A stretch of 64,000 nt of DNA, from NCBI RefSeq assembly GCF_000718635.1, contig NZ_JOBF01000026.1:32093-96092 (forward strand), read 5' to 3'. This document shows positions 8,580 to 17,742 of this stretch, one piece after another. The DNA comes from Streptomyces varsoviensis. Its GTDB lineage: Bacteria > Actinomycetota > Actinomycetes > Streptomycetales > Streptomycetaceae. The notes below the pieces were generated by a model. That model saw only the letters and a program-made list of their open reading frames with translations. It did not search any database and was not told the origin of the DNA. Numbering within the stretch: position 1 is the stretch's first letter; every line of letters begins with the position of its first letter. The position numbers and the translations under genes are program-made.

Positions 8580-9143
8580 ATGACGAATGACGCACCACCC
8601 CGCTGGGACCGCATGATGCAGCAGCGGCTCGCGCGGGGCGAGGCGGCCGCGCTCGGGGAGCTCTACGACCGCTTCGCCTCGCTCGTGCACAGCCTCGCCC
8701 ACCGAGTGCTCGACGACGACGCGGCCGCCGACCGCATCACCCGCGAGGTCTTCGGCTACGTCTGGGAGAATCCGGACGCGTACGACCCGAAGCAGGGCTC
8801 CCTGCGCTCCTGGATCGCCAAGATCACCCACCGGCACTCCGTGCGGCGGCTGCGCCAGGACGAGACGCGCGGCGAGGGCACCCCCGAGGAGATCGAGGAG
8901 AAGGTCCGCGAGGCGTCCGCCGCCGCCCGCGCCGACTACATCGTCACCTCCATGCCCGCCCCGCTGCGCGCCGCCCTCGAACTCGCCTACTTCCGCCGCC
9001 TCGACTACCGCCAGGCCGCCGCCGACCTCGGCGTCACGGAGGACGAGGCCCGCCGCCGGCTCCGCCTGGGCCTGCAACTGCTCTCCACCGCCCACCACTC
9101 CTCCCGCTCCACCCCGCCGCCCGGCTACGGGAGGGCGCTGTGA
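8580..9143 (+). CDS. ECF-type RNA polymerase sigma factor
   Basis: 187 residues with sigma region 2 at about 25-85 (LGELYDRFASLVHSLAHRV, then VFGYVWENPDAYDPKQGSLRSW) and region 4 at about 125-172 (LPLRAALELAYFRR-like segment, YRQAAADLGVTEDEARRRL). It initiates transcription from a dedicated promoter set. Its last bases overlap the anti-sigma gene by 4 (GTGA at 9140-9143), so the two are co-translated. The C-terminal 17 residues are Ser/Pro-rich. Start ATG 8580 has GGGGGCC upstream. Confidence 0.9.
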   Translation: MTNDAPPRWDRMMQQRLARGEAAALGELYDRFASLVHSLAHRVLDDDAAADRITREVFGYVWENPDAYDPKQGSLRSWIAKITHRHSVRRLRQDETRGEGTPEEIEEKVREASAAARADYIVTSMPAPLRAALELAYFRRLDYRQAAADLGVTEDEARRRLRLGLQLLSTAHHSSRSTPPPGYGRAL

Positions 9144-10603
9144 ACGAGCGGTGCGGACCCGGCCCGTGGGAGCCCGACGACGGCCCCTGGGACCACGACC
9201 AGGGCGGTACGGGGCCGGGGGCGCGCGACAGCCGGAGCGACGGCCGGGACGGCGGCACGCCCGGCGACGGCACGCGCGCCTCCCCCGGCCCCGCCCAGCC
9301 GCCGCGCATACCGACGCCGCGCGCCGCCCCCGAGGACGGCGACCGCTGGCCGTACCCCACGCAGCCCTCCGCCCCGGCCCCGGACACCATGCGGCCCCAG
9401 CAGGCACAGGAACCACACGCACAGAAACCGCCGCCCCAGGAACCGCCGTCGGCGGACCCGCGCGCCGAGGCCCCCGCCCCCTCCGGCCCCCGGTCGCACA
9501 AGGTGCTCACGTCGCTGCTCGGGGCGTGGGCCCTGAGCGCCTGCTCCGCCGAGGAGACCCTGGAGGTCGAGGCGCACCTCACCGAGTGCGCGGCCTGCGC
9601 GGAGGAGGCCGTGCGGCTGCGCGACGCGGTGGGCCTGCTGCACCCCGAGGAGAATCTCGACCTCGATCCGATGCTCCGCTCCCGCGTGCTCGAAGGGTGC
9701 CTCGGCCGCCGCCCGGCCCGTATTCCGGTGCCCGACTGGGCCGCCCCGTACGACGCCGAGGCGGCCCGGCTCGACGCGCTGCTGCGGGACATGGGCGAGG
9801 CGGAGTGGCGGGCGCCGGTGAGCCTGCGGTGGTTCGAGGGGCGCGGGGCGGCGCGCCGCGACACCACGGTCGCCGGGGTCATCGGCCACTTGATGACCGT
9901 CGACGGGCTCGTCGCCGCCTCGCTGGGCCTCGCCGACCCGCTGCCGGGCGGCGAGGAGGGCTCCCCCACGGCCCGTACGGAGGCGTACTGGGCGGCGGAG
10001 CCGGCGGTCGCCGCCGGGGAGCCGGGGCCGGCGGCGGAGCTGCGCACGGCCTGGCGCGACCAGGGGCACTCGCTGTTACGGACGGTGTCGTTCGCCGGGC
10101 GCGGTGCCGCCGGGCTCGACGTGTCGTACGGGCGGTTCACGCTGCCGCTGCGCGACTCGTTCCTCGACCGCGCCTTCGAGTGCTGGGTGCACGCCGGGGA
10201 CATCGCCGACGCCGTCGACTATCCGTACGACCCGCCGTCCTCCGCCCACCTCAACCGCATGATCGACCTCGCGGCCCGGCTGCTGCCCGGCGCGCTGGCC
10301 CAGCGCCGCCGTGCGGGCCTGGCGTCCCCCGCCCGCGGCCCGGTCCTGGTGGGCGCGCCCGGCCGTACGCTCCATCTGGAGATCGAGGGCAGCGGCGGCG
10401 GCGACTGGTACATCGCGCTGGACTCCCCCGCCGCCCTCGGCACGCCCGCCGAGTCGGTGGCCCACGTCGCCCTGGACGGCGTCGAGTTCTGCCGGCTGGC
10501 GGCGGGCCACATCGCGCCGGAGGAGGCCGCGGCGGGCCAGGACGGCGACCGCGAGGCGATCCGGGACGTGCTCTTCGCCGCGGCGTCGCTCTCCCGTCTC
10601 TAG
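9140..10603 (+). CDS. Anti-sigma factor: zinc-finger domain joined to a mycothiol-dependent isomerase-like DinB fold
   Basis: 487 residues. Residues 1-115 are a Pro/Gly/Asp-rich, probably disordered arm. Residues 120-160 form a zf-HC2 anti-sigma zinc finger (EVEAHLTECAACAEE, giving HxxxCxxC). From about 185 the sequence matches the maleylpyruvate isomerase N-terminal/DinB-fold family, with a putative metal His in VAGVIGHLMTVDGLV and another in CWVHAGDIADAV. GTGA overlap with the sigma gene strongly suggests it is the cognate anti-sigma. The DinB domain in this family can bind metal and use mycothiol, so redox or thiol sensing is possible, but that is inference. Confidence 0.85.
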   Translation: MNERCGPGPWEPDDGPWDHDQGGTGPGARDSRSDGRDGGTPGDGTRASPGPAQPPRIPTPRAAPEDGDRWPYPTQPSAPAPDTMRPQQAQEPHAQKPPPQEPPSADPRAEAPAPSGPRSHKVLTSLLGAWALSACSAEETLEVEAHLTECAACAEEAVRLRDAVGLLHPEENLDLDPMLRSRVLEGCLGRRPARIPVPDWAAPYDAEAARLDALLRDMGEAEWRAPVSLRWFEGRGAARRDTTVAGVIGHLMTVDGLVAASLGLADPLPGGEEGSPTARTEAYWAAEPAVAAGEPGPAAELRTAWRDQGHSLLRTVSFAGRGAAGLDVSYGRFTLPLRDSFLDRAFECWVHAGDIADAVDYPYDPPSSAHLNRMIDLAARLLPGALAQRRRAGLASPARGPVLVGAPGRTLHLEIEGSGGGDWYIALDSPAALGTPAESVAHVALDGVEFCRLAAGHIAPEEAAAGQDGDREAIRDVLFAAASLSRL

Positions 10604-10616
10604 GGCGCCCCCGGAG

Positions 10617-11489
10617 CTACGCGAAGACGACCGTGCGCCGGCCGTTGAGCAGCACGCGGTGCTCGCTGTGCCACTTCACGGCGCGCGCCAGCGCCTGGCA
10701 CTCCACGTCGCGGCCGATCGCCACGAGCTGGTCCGGGGTCACGTCGTGGCCGACGCGCTCCACCTCCTGCTCGATGATCGGGCCCTCGTCCAGGTCGGCC
10801 GTCACGTAGTGGGCGGTCGCGCCGATGAGCTTCACGCCGCGGGCGTGCGCCTGGTGGTAGGGCTTGGCGCCCTTGAAGCTCGGCAGGAAGGAGTGGTGGA
10901 TGTTGATGATGCGGCCCGACAGCGCCTTGCAGAGGTCGTCGGAGAGCACCTGCATATAGCGGGCGAGCACCACGAGCTCGACGTTCTCGGCGCGGACCAG
11001 CTCCAGCAGCTCGGCCTCGGCGGCGGCCTTGGTGTCCTTGGTCACCGGGATGTGGTGGAAGGGGATGCCGTACGAGCGGGTCAGCTCCGCGAACTCCGTG
11101 TGGTTGGAGACGACGGCCGCGATCTCGACGGGCAGCGCGCCGATCCGGGAGCGGAAGAGCAGGTCGTTGAGGCAGTGGCCGAACTTGGAGACCATCAGGA
11201 CGACGCGCATCCGCGCGTCGGCCCGGTGGAGCTGCCAGTCCATCTGGAAGGAGTCGCCGACGGCCGCGAAGCTGGCGCGCAGCTTCTCCAGCGTCACGGG
11301 CTGCTCGGCGCTGAAGTGCACCCGCATGAAGAAGAGCCCGGTGTCGTGGTCGCCGAACTGCTGGCTGTCCTCGATGTTGCAGCCGGTCATGAACAGATAG
11401 CTGGAGACGGCGTGCACGATGCCCTGCTTGTCGGGGCAGGACAGCGTCAGGACGTACTGCTCGGGGGCGACGGGCTGCGAATCACTCAT
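10617..11489 (-). CDS. purU: Formyltetrahydrofolate deformylase
   Basis: 290 residues from ATG 11489. An N-terminal ACT domain (YVLTLSCPDKQGIVHAVSSY, residues 10-85) is followed by a formyltransferase-fold catalytic domain with IPFHHIPVTKDTK, INIHHSFLPSFKGAKPYHQA and GATAHYVTADLDEGPII. The HHSFLP motif and catalytic Asp in the DLDEGP segment are diagnostic. It hydrolyses 10-formyl-THF to formate and THF, balancing one-carbon pools and supplying formate for purine synthesis. Convergent with the anti-sigma gene with 13 bases between stops. Length is normal for the family. Confidence 0.96.
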   Translation of the reverse strand: MSDSQPVAPEQYVLTLSCPDKQGIVHAVSSYLFMTGCNIEDSQQFGDHDTGLFFMRVHFSAEQPVTLEKLRASFAAVGDSFQMDWQLHRADARMRVVLMVSKFGHCLNDLLFRSRIGALPVEIAAVVSNHTEFAELTRSYGIPFHHIPVTKDTKAAAEAELLELVRAENVELVVLARYMQVLSDDLCKALSGRIINIHHSFLPSFKGAKPYHQAHARGVKLIGATAHYVTADLDEGPIIEQEVERVGHDVTPDQLVAIGRDVECQALARAVKWHSEHRVLLNGRRTVVFA

Positions 11490-11629
11490 AGCCCAATAGC
11501 GTCGCATACCCGGCGGGGCCGCCGGGCCGCTCGCAGCACGGCGGCGGCACCGAGCGTCGAGGATCACACCAGCGCCGTCCGACGCCCGGACCACGCCGGC
11601 CCTGCCGCGTCCCCGAGCCGCGCCGAACG

Positions 11630-12076
11630 TCACACCACGCGCGTCACGATCGCCAGGACGTCCAGCGAGCGCGGCGGCGCGTCCGGGTCGTCCCCGTCGT
11701 TGACCGCGAGCCGCACGTGCGCCTCCCGCGCCGCCTGTACGGCCTCCGGCCACGCCTCGTGCTCCAGGTAGGCGGAGACGGGGGCGTCGGCGCCGATCTG
11801 GTGCATGATCCGCAGGACGCGCAGCACGGCGGCGTCGACGAGGGCGGCCTCGGTCGGGTCGCGGAAGATCGTTCCGACGTATTTCTCGGCGGACCAGTTG
11901 TCCAGCCAGGTGTCCTCGACCAGCCGGTACACGGCGTCGGTCACGTCTCCGTAGCCCTCCAGGGCGGGGAGCCAGCACTCCCGCTGGAAGACCGGGTCGG
12001 CGAGCATGTGCAGCGCCGAGCGCACGTTCGCGCGCCAGCGCCACCACGGCATGTCATTGAGCGGCATGCCGCCCAT
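11630..12076 (-). CDS. SCO4402-family conserved protein
   Basis: About 148 residues from ATG 12076 (ATG 12067 also possible). The sequence starts MGGMPLNDMPWWRWRANVR and is an all-alpha-looking small protein with conserved Trp and acidic residues (EDTWLDNWSAEKYVG). I recognise it as the actinomycete family named after SCO4402, next to purU. No signal peptide, membrane segment or catalytic motif is visible, and the function is unknown. The frame remains open far upstream into the next gene, but codon use and family length support the start chosen. Confidence 0.7.
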   Translation of the reverse strand: MGGMPLNDMPWWRWRANVRSALHMLADPVFQRECWLPALEGYGDVTDAVYRLVEDTWLDNWSAEKYVGTIFRDPTEAALVDAAVLRVLRIMHQIGADAPVSAYLEHEAWPEAVQAAREAHVRLAVNDGDDPDAPPRSLDVLAIVTRVV

Positions 12077-12156
12077 GGTGGTCGAGCGACGGCCGCGACG
12101 GGAAGACTTCTCCGAACCTTGCACGGTAATCGATCGTACGTTCTCCGCCCCGGGCG

Positions 12157-14055
12157 TCAGAGCTGGGTGTACTGGTGCGGCGTCAGGCCGTACTTCGTCG
12201 CGATCGCGTTCCACAACGTGGCGGCCTGCTGCTTCGCCCCCGTGGCGTCCCCGCTCGCCTTGTTGGCGCGGCCCAGCTCGGGGGTGGTGCGCGCCTTGCC
12301 CTTGGGGCAGCCGTGCTTGTCGCCCACCTTGCCCGCCCAGGCCGCGTAGTGGTTGTCGGCCGCCGCCGAGGACTGCCACGCCTTCTTCAACTGGGCCTTG
12401 AGGGCCGCCTGTCCGGGCAGCTTGTCGAGCGGCATCCGGTCCAGCCGCTCGACGAGGGCGTTGCGCTGGCCCGCCGCGCCGTGCAGGTCGGCGGCGGCCT
12501 TGTCGAGGTTCTTGCAGGACTTGATGGACTCCACCGAGTTGATCACGGCGTCGCGGCTGCTGTTGCTGTCCTTGAGCAGCGCGTCCAGCGCCTTGGCCTG
12601 GGGCAGCGCCGGGTCGTCGGACTTGTCGCCGTCCCCGGCCTTGCCGTCGGCGCCCGGGGCCGGGTTCTGCCCCGCCTGGTCGCTGCTCTTCTTGCCGCTG
12701 TCCTTGCCGTCGTCGCCGCCGCTGAGCAGCGCGCCCGCGCCGAGGCCCGCGACGGCGCAGCACGCGACGACGATGCCGATCGCGGCGAGCGGGGTGATCC
12801 GGCGGCGGCGCCCGCCGCCCTCGGGCCGCCCCTGCGGCTCGTACGCGGCCTGGCCGGTCTGGCCGAACCGGCCGGGTCCGCCCGGTCCCGGAGCGCCGGG
12901 CCCTTGGCCGTACGGGCCGGGGCCGCCGCCGGGCCCCGGGGCGCCGGGCCCCTGGCCGTACGGAGCCTGTCCGTACGGGGCCGGGGCCGGGGCCGCCGGC
13001 GGGGGCGGGGCGCCGTCGGAGCGGAAGAGGCCGTCGAACTCGGCGGGCGGCTGGCGCTCGCCCGCCCCGCCGGGCCGCGCGGGCTCCCCGCCGCCGACGG
13101 GCGGGATCAACTCCGTGGCCGCGGAGCCGAATCCGTCGCCCGGCCGCGGGGCGCCGCCCTGCGGGGGCAGGAGTCGCGTGGAGTCCGCGGCGGGGTCCGG
13201 GGCGCCGTGGCCGAAGGCCGGGGGCAGCGGTCCGCCGCCGTGCGCGGGCCGTTCGGGCGGCAGGGAGCCGCCGCCGACGGGCGGGATGAGCTGCGTGGGG
13301 TCGGACGCCCCCGCCGAGAGCGGCGGCATCGCGCCGGGCGCGGCGCCCGCGACGGGCGGGATGAGCTGCGTCGCCTCGGACTCCCCGGCCGGCTGCGGGG
13401 GCAGCATCTGGGTCGCGTCGGCCGGTCCGGACGCCGGGTAGCCGGCGTGCTGCGGCGGCTGGTGCCCGTATCCGCCGGGCGCGGCCTCGCCGGCCTGCGG
13501 CGGCAGCGGTTCGGAGGGCGCGGCGCGCCTGCGCCGCCCGCCGCCGCCCTGGGGCGGCTGCCCCTGCGGCGGGTAGCCGGGCTGGGGCGGCGAGTCGTAG
13601 CCGGTGGGGGCGAGTTCGCCGGCCTGCGGGGGGAGCGGTGCGCTGTGCGCGGGCGGCTGCGCGGGGTACGCCCCGTGGGGCTCGTACGGGGGCGGCATGC
13701 CGCCGGGCCCCTCGCCGTGGCCGGGCGCGGGGTAGCCGCCGGGCTGTCCGACGCCGTACGCGTCGGGGGCCGGAGCGCCGTACGGGCCGGGGTCGGGCGC
13801 GCTGTGGGCGCCGCCCGCGCGGTGCGCGCCCTGGCCGGGCTCGGGCGGCCCGCCCGGGTATCCGGCCCGGCCGGGCGCGGCTTGGGCGTCCGGGCCCCAG
13901 GGGTCGCCCCAGGGCCGTCCGGTGGGCGGTGCGGACCGCAGTTCGGCGGGGTCGAAGGGTTCGCCGTCGGCGGGCAGCACGATGCCCTCGTACGCGGGCC
14001 GCGTGGGCTGAGCCTCCGGTCGCCGCGGCTCGTTTCCCTGTCCGCTCTGCGTCAC
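12157..14055 (-). CDS. Large proline-rich membrane-anchored protein with repeated TQ-LIPP motifs
   Basis: 632 residues from GTG 14055 behind TTGAGGAG. Residues 1-415 are Pro/Gly/Gln-rich and probably disordered. They contain five copies of a short motif, ATQMLPP, ATQLIPP, PTQLIPP, STRLLPP and ATELIPP, plus two copies of PLPPQAGE. A run of basic residues (GGGRRRRITPL) precedes one transmembrane helix (AAIGIVVACCAVAGLGAGALL, about 425-447). After a Gly/Lys/Asp linker, the outer 150 residues form a helical domain with two Cys (SIKSCKNL, KHGCPKGK). The topology suggests a long cytoplasmic arm and an external domain. Function unknown; the motifs may be docking or phosphothreonine sites. Confidence 0.75.
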   Translation of the reverse strand: MTQSGQGNEPRRPEAQPTRPAYEGIVLPADGEPFDPAELRSAPPTGRPWGDPWGPDAQAAPGRAGYPGGPPEPGQGAHRAGGAHSAPDPGPYGAPAPDAYGVGQPGGYPAPGHGEGPGGMPPPYEPHGAYPAQPPAHSAPLPPQAGELAPTGYDSPPQPGYPPQGQPPQGGGGRRRRAAPSEPLPPQAGEAAPGGYGHQPPQHAGYPASGPADATQMLPPQPAGESEATQLIPPVAGAAPGAMPPLSAGASDPTQLIPPVGGGSLPPERPAHGGGPLPPAFGHGAPDPAADSTRLLPPQGGAPRPGDGFGSAATELIPPVGGGEPARPGGAGERQPPAEFDGLFRSDGAPPPPAAPAPAPYGQAPYGQGPGAPGPGGGPGPYGQGPGAPGPGGPGRFGQTGQAAYEPQGRPEGGGRRRRITPLAAIGIVVACCAVAGLGAGALLSGGDDGKDSGKKSSDQAGQNPAPGADGKAGDGDKSDDPALPQAKALDALLKDSNSSRDAVINSVESIKSCKNLDKAAADLHGAAGQRNALVERLDRMPLDKLPGQAALKAQLKKAWQSSAAADNHYAAWAGKVGDKHGCPKGKARTTPELGRANKASGDATGAKQQAATLWNAIATKYGLTPHQYTQL

Positions 14056-14243
14056 CGGGGCTCCTCAACCTGTGCGGGACTTACGGAATCATCGGCTCAC
14101 GCTACCGGGTGACGATAACGCTCGACCATTGACCTCGTAACGGTCTCGTCCCCGTCGACCGCCTGCCCGAGCGGCCGCGGAGACCCGCGCCGTACGGCCC
14201 CGAACAGCCCCGTACGGCCCGCGCCGACCGGCCCCGGACGGGC

Positions 14244-15632
14244 CTACGCCGCCTGCACCTCCAGCCGGGCGCCGAACTCCCGTACAACGGATTCATCACG
14301 GTACGGCTCCAGCCGCTGCTGGAAATCGTCCAGGTACTCCGCGCCGCGGTTGGACCGCAGATTGCCGAGGAGTTCCACCGCGCGGGTGCCCGCGTGGCAC
14401 GCCTCTTCGATCTCGCGCTGCTGCACATGCGCGGTGGCCAGCAGCAGCAGCCCTATGGCACGGCGGCGCACCCGCCCCTCCGGATGCCCGGCCAGGGCCT
14501 CCTCCGCGCGCCGCTTGGCCGGCTCGGACTGGCCGAGGTCGCGGTGGCAGTGGGCGAGTTCGTCCGCCAGGTACGCCTGGTCGAAGTGGCGGATCCAGAC
14601 CGGGTCGTCGCCCGACTCGCCCTGGTTCTCCGCCCGTTCCAGCGCGGTCAGCGCCCGGCCCGCGACGGCCTGGCAGGCGCGGGAGTCGCCGAGCAGCGCG
14701 TGCCCGCGCGCCTCGGCCGCCAGGAACATCGCCTCCGCGCGGGGCGTCGCATGGCCCCGTGTGCCCTCCTGGGCCGCGCGCGCGAGCTGGGCGATCTCCC
14801 GCGGGTTGCCGAGCGAGGCGGCCAAGTGGCTCATGCTGGCGGCCAGTACGTAGCCGCCGTAGCCGCGGTCGTCCGCGGCCTGGGACAGGCGCAGCGCCTG
14901 GATGTAGTAGCGCTGGGCGAGGCCGGGCTGCCCGGTGTCGACCGCCATGTACCCGGCCAGCTCCGTCAACCGGGCGACGGCGGAGAAGAGTTCGCGCCCC
15001 ACCGATTCCCGGTACGAGCCGCCGAGCAGCCCGGAGACGACGCTGTTGAGGTAGTGGACGACCACCGGCCGCACATGCCCGCTGCCGTAGCGGTGGTCCA
15101 GCTCCACGAGGGCGTCCGTAGTGGCCCGTACGGCCTGCACGTCGGCCGTTCCGACGCGCGCCCCGACCGACCGGGCGACCTGGCTGTCCGCGCCGGTGAT
15201 CAGCCAGTCGCGGCTGGGCTCCACAAGCGCGGAGGCGGCGACGGACGAGCCGCTGAGGAAGTCGCGCCGCCCCACGTCGCTGCGCCACAGCTCGCAGACC
15301 TGCTCGATGGCGCCGACGACGGTCGGCGAGAACTGGAGGCCGACGCCGGAGGCGAGGTTCTTGCCGTTGGCCATGCCGATCTCGTCGATGGTGACCGTGC
15401 GGCCCAGCTTGCGGCCCAGCGCCTCGGCGATGATCGCGGGGGCCCGGCCGCGCGGCTGCTGGCCGCGGAGCCAGCGGGCCACGGAGGTCTTGTCGTACCG
15501 CAGATCGAGGCCGTGTTCGGCGCCGCACATGTTGACGCGGCGGGCCAGGCCCGCGTTGGAGCAGCCGGCTTCCTGGATGAGCGCCTGCAGCCGTTCGTTC
15601 GGCTGTCGCGCCACGAGTGGCCGTGCGGCCAT
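14244..15632 (-). CDS. NsdA/NsdB-like regulator with N-terminal HTH and TPR-like C-terminus
   Basis: 462 residues from ATG 15632. An N-terminal HTH-like segment (GLARRVNMCGAEHGLDLRYDK followed by VARWLRGQQPRG) precedes a long helical repeat region (DTGQPGLAQRYYIQALRLS, AMFLAAEARGHALLGDSR, ELAHCHRDLGQSEPAKRRAEE). This layout is found in the Streptomyces NsdA/NsdB-type regulators, several of which repress sporulation and antibiotic production. I cannot tell which member it is. It is divergent from the primase-domain gene and followed by the proline-rich membrane protein in the same direction, with a 188-base gap. Confidence 0.8.
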   Translation of the reverse strand: MAARPLVARQPNERLQALIQEAGCSNAGLARRVNMCGAEHGLDLRYDKTSVARWLRGQQPRGRAPAIIAEALGRKLGRTVTIDEIGMANGKNLASGVGLQFSPTVVGAIEQVCELWRSDVGRRDFLSGSSVAASALVEPSRDWLITGADSQVARSVGARVGTADVQAVRATTDALVELDHRYGSGHVRPVVVHYLNSVVSGLLGGSYRESVGRELFSAVARLTELAGYMAVDTGQPGLAQRYYIQALRLSQAADDRGYGGYVLAASMSHLAASLGNPREIAQLARAAQEGTRGHATPRAEAMFLAAEARGHALLGDSRACQAVAGRALTALERAENQGESGDDPVWIRHFDQAYLADELAHCHRDLGQSEPAKRRAEEALAGHPEGRVRRRAIGLLLLATAHVQQREIEEACHAGTRAVELLGNLRSNRGAEYLDDFQQRLEPYRDESVVREFGARLEVQAA

Positions 15633-16084
15633 GGTGTGTACCCCCTGTGACTGCCGTGCGTCCCCGGTGGACGCCGCGCACCTGTGAAGTCCGTATGGCG
15701 AGATCACTGCCCCGAAGATGTCCGGAGAATGCGGGACTTGCCCGTAATGACCGCGCTTGGTGATCCGGGGTGAAACCCGCGATCGATGTCGGTATCCGAT
15801 TGCCGTATCCGATATCCGTATCCGATGCCCGCAGCCGTCGCCCCACGGTCGTGTCCGATGACCGTGGCCGACGGCCGGGCCCGGCGGTCGGGCCCGTGCC
15901 GATGGCTGTGCGGTGGTGGATCCGATGGCCGTGCGGACGAACGTCTCGCAGGTGGCTACCCCGCCGCGGCCGCCCGGCCCCGTCTGCGCCCCCGGCCATG
16001 CACCCGTGCGCCCCACGTGCCGTAACGATGCACCTCCCCCGCGCCCCGTACGGGCCGTAACCCCTGGTGAGAAGGGGAGTTGTG
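15633..16084. promoter_or_regulatory. Divergent intergenic region with 13-bp GTATCCGAT repeats
   Basis: About 450 bases without a gene. Three adjacent 13-bp units containing GTATCCGAT lie at about 15791-15830. GC-rich inverted repeats follow (for example GGCCGGGCCCGG near 15873). The region must hold promoters for both the NsdA-like gene and the primase-domain gene. Confidence 0.45.
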
Positions 16085-16759
16085 ATGAACGTGGAAAAGA
16101 CCATCGGAGTAACGGCCCCGCACACCCCGGCGCACCGCGGCGAACAGCCGCTCGACTCCGCGGTGCGGTACACGGAAGAACGGCACTGGGACGTCTTCGC
16201 GGGCACCTGGCTGGAGGCGGCCGACGGACGCGAGAACTGCTCCTGCCGCGACCTGGACTGCCCCGCTCCGGGGGCGCACCCGGCCCGCCCCGACTGGGCC
16301 GCGCAGACCACCGGCAGCGCGGTCGGCGCCCGCCGGCTGTGGGCCGAGCGGCCCACCGCCTCCGTGCTGCTGCCGACCGGCCGCACCTTCGACGCCCTCG
16401 ACGTATCGGAGTCCGCCGGGTGCCTGGCGCTGGCCCGGATGGAGCGGATGGACGTCGGGCTGGGCCCGGTCGCCTGCACGCCCGGCCGCCGGATGCTGTT
16501 CCTCGTCCTGCCGGGCGGCGCCCCGAAGGTCCCCGACCTGGTACGGCAACTGGGCTGGTCGCCCGCGGCGCTGGACCTCGTGGCGCGCGGCGAGGGCGAC
16601 TACGTGGCGGCGCCGCCGACCCGCGTCGGCTCGCGCGGCTCGGTGCAGTGGGCCCGCCAGCCCACCGCCGCCAACCGCTGGCTGCCGGACACCGAGGAGC
16701 TGATCAGCGCCCTCGCCTACGCCTGCGGGCGCGAGGCCGCCGCGGCGCGCGGCCGCTGA
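16085..16759 (+). CDS. Bifunctional DNA primase/polymerase N-terminal domain protein
   Basis: 224 residues from ATG 16085 after GAGAAGGGGAG. It has the order seen in small actinomycete Prim-Pol-like proteins: CSCRDLDCPAPGAHPARPDWA (Cys/His cluster, residues 55-75), SVLLPTGRTFDALDV, and C-terminal VQWARQPTAANRWLP. No helicase or primase C-terminal partner is attached, and the acidic catalytic triad of true Prim-Pol enzymes is not obvious here, so polymerase activity is doubtful. It stands alone 119 bases before an ABC transporter operon. Chromosomal copies like this are common in Streptomyces; role unknown. Confidence 0.75.
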   Translation: MNVEKTIGVTAPHTPAHRGEQPLDSAVRYTEERHWDVFAGTWLEAADGRENCSCRDLDCPAPGAHPARPDWAAQTTGSAVGARRLWAERPTASVLLPTGRTFDALDVSESAGCLALARMERMDVGLGPVACTPGRRMLFLVLPGGAPKVPDLVRQLGWSPAALDLVARGEGDYVAAPPTRVGSRGSVQWARQPTAANRWLPDTEELISALAYACGREAAAARGR

Positions 16760-16809
16760 GCCCCGTGTCCCCGGCCGCGTGCGCGCGGTGACGCGCTGTG
16801 CTCCTTCCG

Positions 16810-16828
16810 CCTAGGGTTGGTCCCTAGG
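16810..16828. promoter_or_regulatory. Inverted repeat upstream of ABC transporter operon
   Basis: CCTAGGG-TTGGT-CCCTAGG, a perfect 7-5-7 inverted repeat 50 bases before the ABC ATPase start. It could be an operator or a terminator for the upstream gene. A second GC dyad follows immediately. Confidence 0.4.
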
Positions 16829-16878
16829 GGGCGGGCTCGCCCCTGCGATCAGTCAACGGGGAACGAGGGGACAGCACA

Positions 16879-17742
16879 GTGGTTCAGGACGCGGCGGCCG
16901 GCGGGGGCAGGACCGATACGGCCACGGCCGACGGGGGCAGGACCGGTACGGGCTCGGGGGCGGCGGTCGGCCCGGCCGCCGTACGGATCAGCGGCCTGTG
17001 GAAGAAGTTCGGGGAACAGGTCGCCGTCGCGGGCATCGACCTGGAACTGCCCGCCGGGCAGTTCATCGGGCTCGTCGGCCCCAATGGCGCCGGCAAGACC
17101 ACCACCCTCTCCATGGTCACCGGGCTGCTCCGGCCCGACTCCGGCCAGGTCGAGATCGGCGGCCACGACGTGTGGCGGGACCCGGTGGCGGTCAAGTCCC
17201 GGATCGGCGTGCTGCCGGAGGGGCTGCGCCTCTTCGAACGGCTCTCCGGCCGCGAACTCCTCGCCTACACCGGCCGGCTGCGCGGCCTCCCCGGCGACGA
17301 GGTCGACGCGCGCGCCACCCAGCTCCTGGACGTACTCGACCTCGCCGGCGCCCAGCACAAGCTCGTCGTCGACTACTCGACCGGCATGCGCAAGAAGATC
17401 GGGCTCGCCTGCGCCCTGCTGCACAACCCCGAGGTCCTCTTCCTCGACGAGCCCTTCGAGGGCGTCGACCCGGTCTCCGCGCAGACCATCCGCGGCGTGC
17501 TGGAGCGCTACACCGGCTCCGGCGCCACCGTCGTCTTCTCCAGCCACGTCATGGAGCTGGTGGAGTCGCTCTGCTCGTGGGTCGCGGTCATGGCCGCGGG
17601 CCGCATCCGCGCCCAGGGCCCCACGGCCGAGGTGCGGGGCGACGCGGACAGCCTGCAGAACGCGTTCCTGGAACTCGTCGGCGCGAACCGGCGGCTGGCC
17701 GGCTCGCAGAACCTGGACTGGCTGGGCGGCGGCAACCGATGA
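16879..17742 (+). CDS. ABC transporter ATP-binding protein
   Basis: 287 residues from GTG 16879. Walker A is GPNGAGKTT near residue 70, the signature is YSTGMRKKIGLA, Walker B is VLFLDEPFEGVDP, and the switch His is in VVFSSHVMELV. The first 30 residues are a Gly/Thr-rich arm. It powers the permease encoded directly downstream, which overlaps by ATGA. Exporter class (ABC-2 type, with no substrate-binding protein nearby). Substrate unknown. Confidence 0.93.
   Translation: MVQDAAAGGGRTDTATADGGRTGTGSGAAVGPAAVRISGLWKKFGEQVAVAGIDLELPAGQFIGLVGPNGAGKTTTLSMVTGLLRPDSGQVEIGGHDVWRDPVAVKSRIGVLPEGLRLFERLSGRELLAYTGRLRGLPGDEVDARATQLLDVLDLAGAQHKLVVDYSTGMRKKIGLACALLHNPEVLFLDEPFEGVDPVSAQTIRGVLERYTGSGATVVFSSHVMELVESLCSWVAVMAAGRIRAQGPTAEVRGDADSLQNAFLELVGANRRLAGSQNLDWLGGGNR

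Noticed and set aside
15786..16025. Small ORF in the NsdA-like/primase intergenic region
   Set aside because: Made of short GTATCCGAT and GC repeats, with no ribosome binding site or codon bias.
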